Origin: JAFGNB01 sp050304135
Lineage (GTDB): Bacteria; Fibrobacterota; Chitinivibrionia; Chitinivibrionales; Chitinispirillaceae
Assembly: GCA_050304135.1 (NCBI GenBank)
Contig: JBNLDC010000076.1
Span: 1-64,000 of the forward strand
Reading direction: 5' to 3'
DNA length: 64,000 nt
Made by a program: the position numbers and the translations under genes. Shown piece by piece: positions 63,179-64,000 of this stretch. Position 1 is the stretch's first letter. The number at the start of each line of letters is the position of its first letter. The notes under the pieces are model-generated. The model ran no database searches, was not told where the DNA came from, and was given only the letters and a program-made list of their open reading frames with translations.

Positions 63179-64000
63179 GTGCGATTGTTCGCGATAGATT
63201 GTAAACGGGGTACTGTATGGATGTCTGCAGTAGCATGCAGTCTCCTGATGCTGCTTTTTTGTGCCGATGAATATAATCCGTTTACCGATGCATCAAATAC
63301 CAGAATGTACATTGCGGGAAGTTTCGGGAATGGTGATACCATTGAACTGTTCTCAACCGAGACATTGACGGTAATGCTGTCCGTGCCGGAACTGGCTGAT
63401 ACATTGTCCGTGTCCTCGGAAACGAACCGATTGTTTGAACTGGGCAGGAAAGTATTCGCTGCAGATACGCGATCGTTGCGACGGGGGCCGTATGAACTTT
63501 TCTTCTCCATGTACGATACCGGTTGGCAGGACATCGTATTTGCCCTGCGGCGATCAGGTGGTGAGGTAACGGAAAAAAAAGTTACCTGTTTCGTCCGTTC
63601 CCCATTGACACCGGAAGTGGTTCACGGTTCATACGGGGCATCGGTCGTTCTGAGCACCGGCAGTGTTGGTGATCGTGACGTGTTGTATAAATGGAATTTC
63701 GGACGGGGTATGGTTGTTACCACCACTAAACCGGAGACCACTGCAGTGGTGTATACCTCTGGAGTGGATCATGCCGGAAGACTCAGTGTCAGCGACGGGT
63801 ATGTCGCATCGCCGGAGGTGGCTTTTGAATATGCTCTGGTTGATTCCATCGGACCGGTTGTCACATTTCTCGATGAGCTGTATGTGCGGTCCGGTGACAC
63901 CGTTATGACTGCTGATACCATGTTCTTATTCCGGGTGGTCATCAAAGACCGGGGGCCCGGAGGTGTCGACAGTGCTTCACTCAACGGTGTTCCGTTCGAC
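63179..64000 (+). CDS. lipoprotein, Ig-like, truncated by the window edge
   Basis: Open reading frame running off the end of the window. A likely GTG start at 63179 gives a basic N-region (C-K-R) followed by SLLMLLFCADEYNPF, a lipoprotein signal with lipobox F-C; ATG 63221 is an alternative that lacks the basic region. The following 240 residues are beta-rich with no catalytic motif; Ig/PKD-like folds are likely (DVLYKWNFGRGMVVTTTKP). It continues the kinase gene run. Stop and full length lie outside. Confidence 0.72.
   Translation, partial: MRLFAIDCKRGTVWMSAVACSLLMLLFCADEYNPFTDASNTRMYIAGSFGNGDTIELFSTETLTVMLSVPELADTLSVSSETNRLFELGRKVFAADTRSLRRGPYELFFSMYDTGWQDIVFALRRSGGEVTEKKVTCFVRSPLTPEVVHGSYGASVVLSTGSVGDRDVLYKWNFGRGMVVTTTKPETTAVVYTSGVDHAGRLSVSDGYVASPEVAFEYALVDSIGPVVTFLDELYVRSGDTVMTADTMFLFRVVIKDRGPGGVDSASLNGVPFD

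Overview
The window most likely comes from a Fibrobacterota bacterium (Fibrobacter / Chitinivibrionia side). It carries four TIGR02147/DUF4423 paralogues, a FISUMP domain (Fibrobacter succinogenes major paralogous domain), a fibro-slime domain, DUF2341-LamG surface proteins, and many secreted proteins whose C-termini look like T9SS/FlgD-type sorting domains. No rRNA, tRNA, CRISPR array, prophage or IS transposase was seen.

Left part (1-14.5 kb). An AT-rich end holds a lone PEP-CTERM protein. Then come a secreted GH3 beta-glucosidase and a minus-strand operon nqrB-C-D-E-F plus a small unknown gene (Na+-translocating NADH:quinone reductase, with no nqrA in the window). Divergent from it is a plus-strand operon: a TIGR02757 protein, PTS enzyme I, a sigma-54 activator with a dead LMW-phosphatase/ArsC-like N-terminus, and a lipoprotein.

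Middle part (14.7-34.5 kb, all minus strand). Two giant surface proteins come first: a secreted AGE-type epimerase fused to repeats and malectin domains (1651 aa), and a DUF2341-LamG-Ig-PKD protein (1820 aa). They are followed by a three-gene locus of unknown chemistry (B12-binding radical SAM, U32-like Cys-rich protein, O-methyltransferase) and two pectate lyases (PL1-like and PL9).

Surface and carbohydrate region (35-54 kb). Four two-gene modules occur here. Each is a TIGR02147 regulator whose stop overlaps the start of a lipoprotein carrying a carboxypeptidase-regulatory-like domain, and in one module the lipoprotein has decayed. Interspersed are SGNH esterases (one frameshifted), a CE1/LpqC-type esterase, a FISUMP protein, a possible SprA-like lipoprotein, an FN3/Ig protein and a GH74 xyloglucanase. 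With GH3, PL1 and PL9 this suggests pectin and xyloglucan degradation, with the regulator-lipoprotein pairs as candidate surface sensors or surface regulons.

Right part (54-64 kb). An outer-membrane-type protein, a CsgG-like protein, a fibro-slime protein, an atypical IMP dehydrogenase, a transmembrane Ser/Thr kinase, a beta-helix membrane protein and a lipoprotein cut by the window edge. Three short non-coding elements (34.9, 52.3 and 59.9 kb) share the same terminal inverted repeats and look like a MITE-type family.
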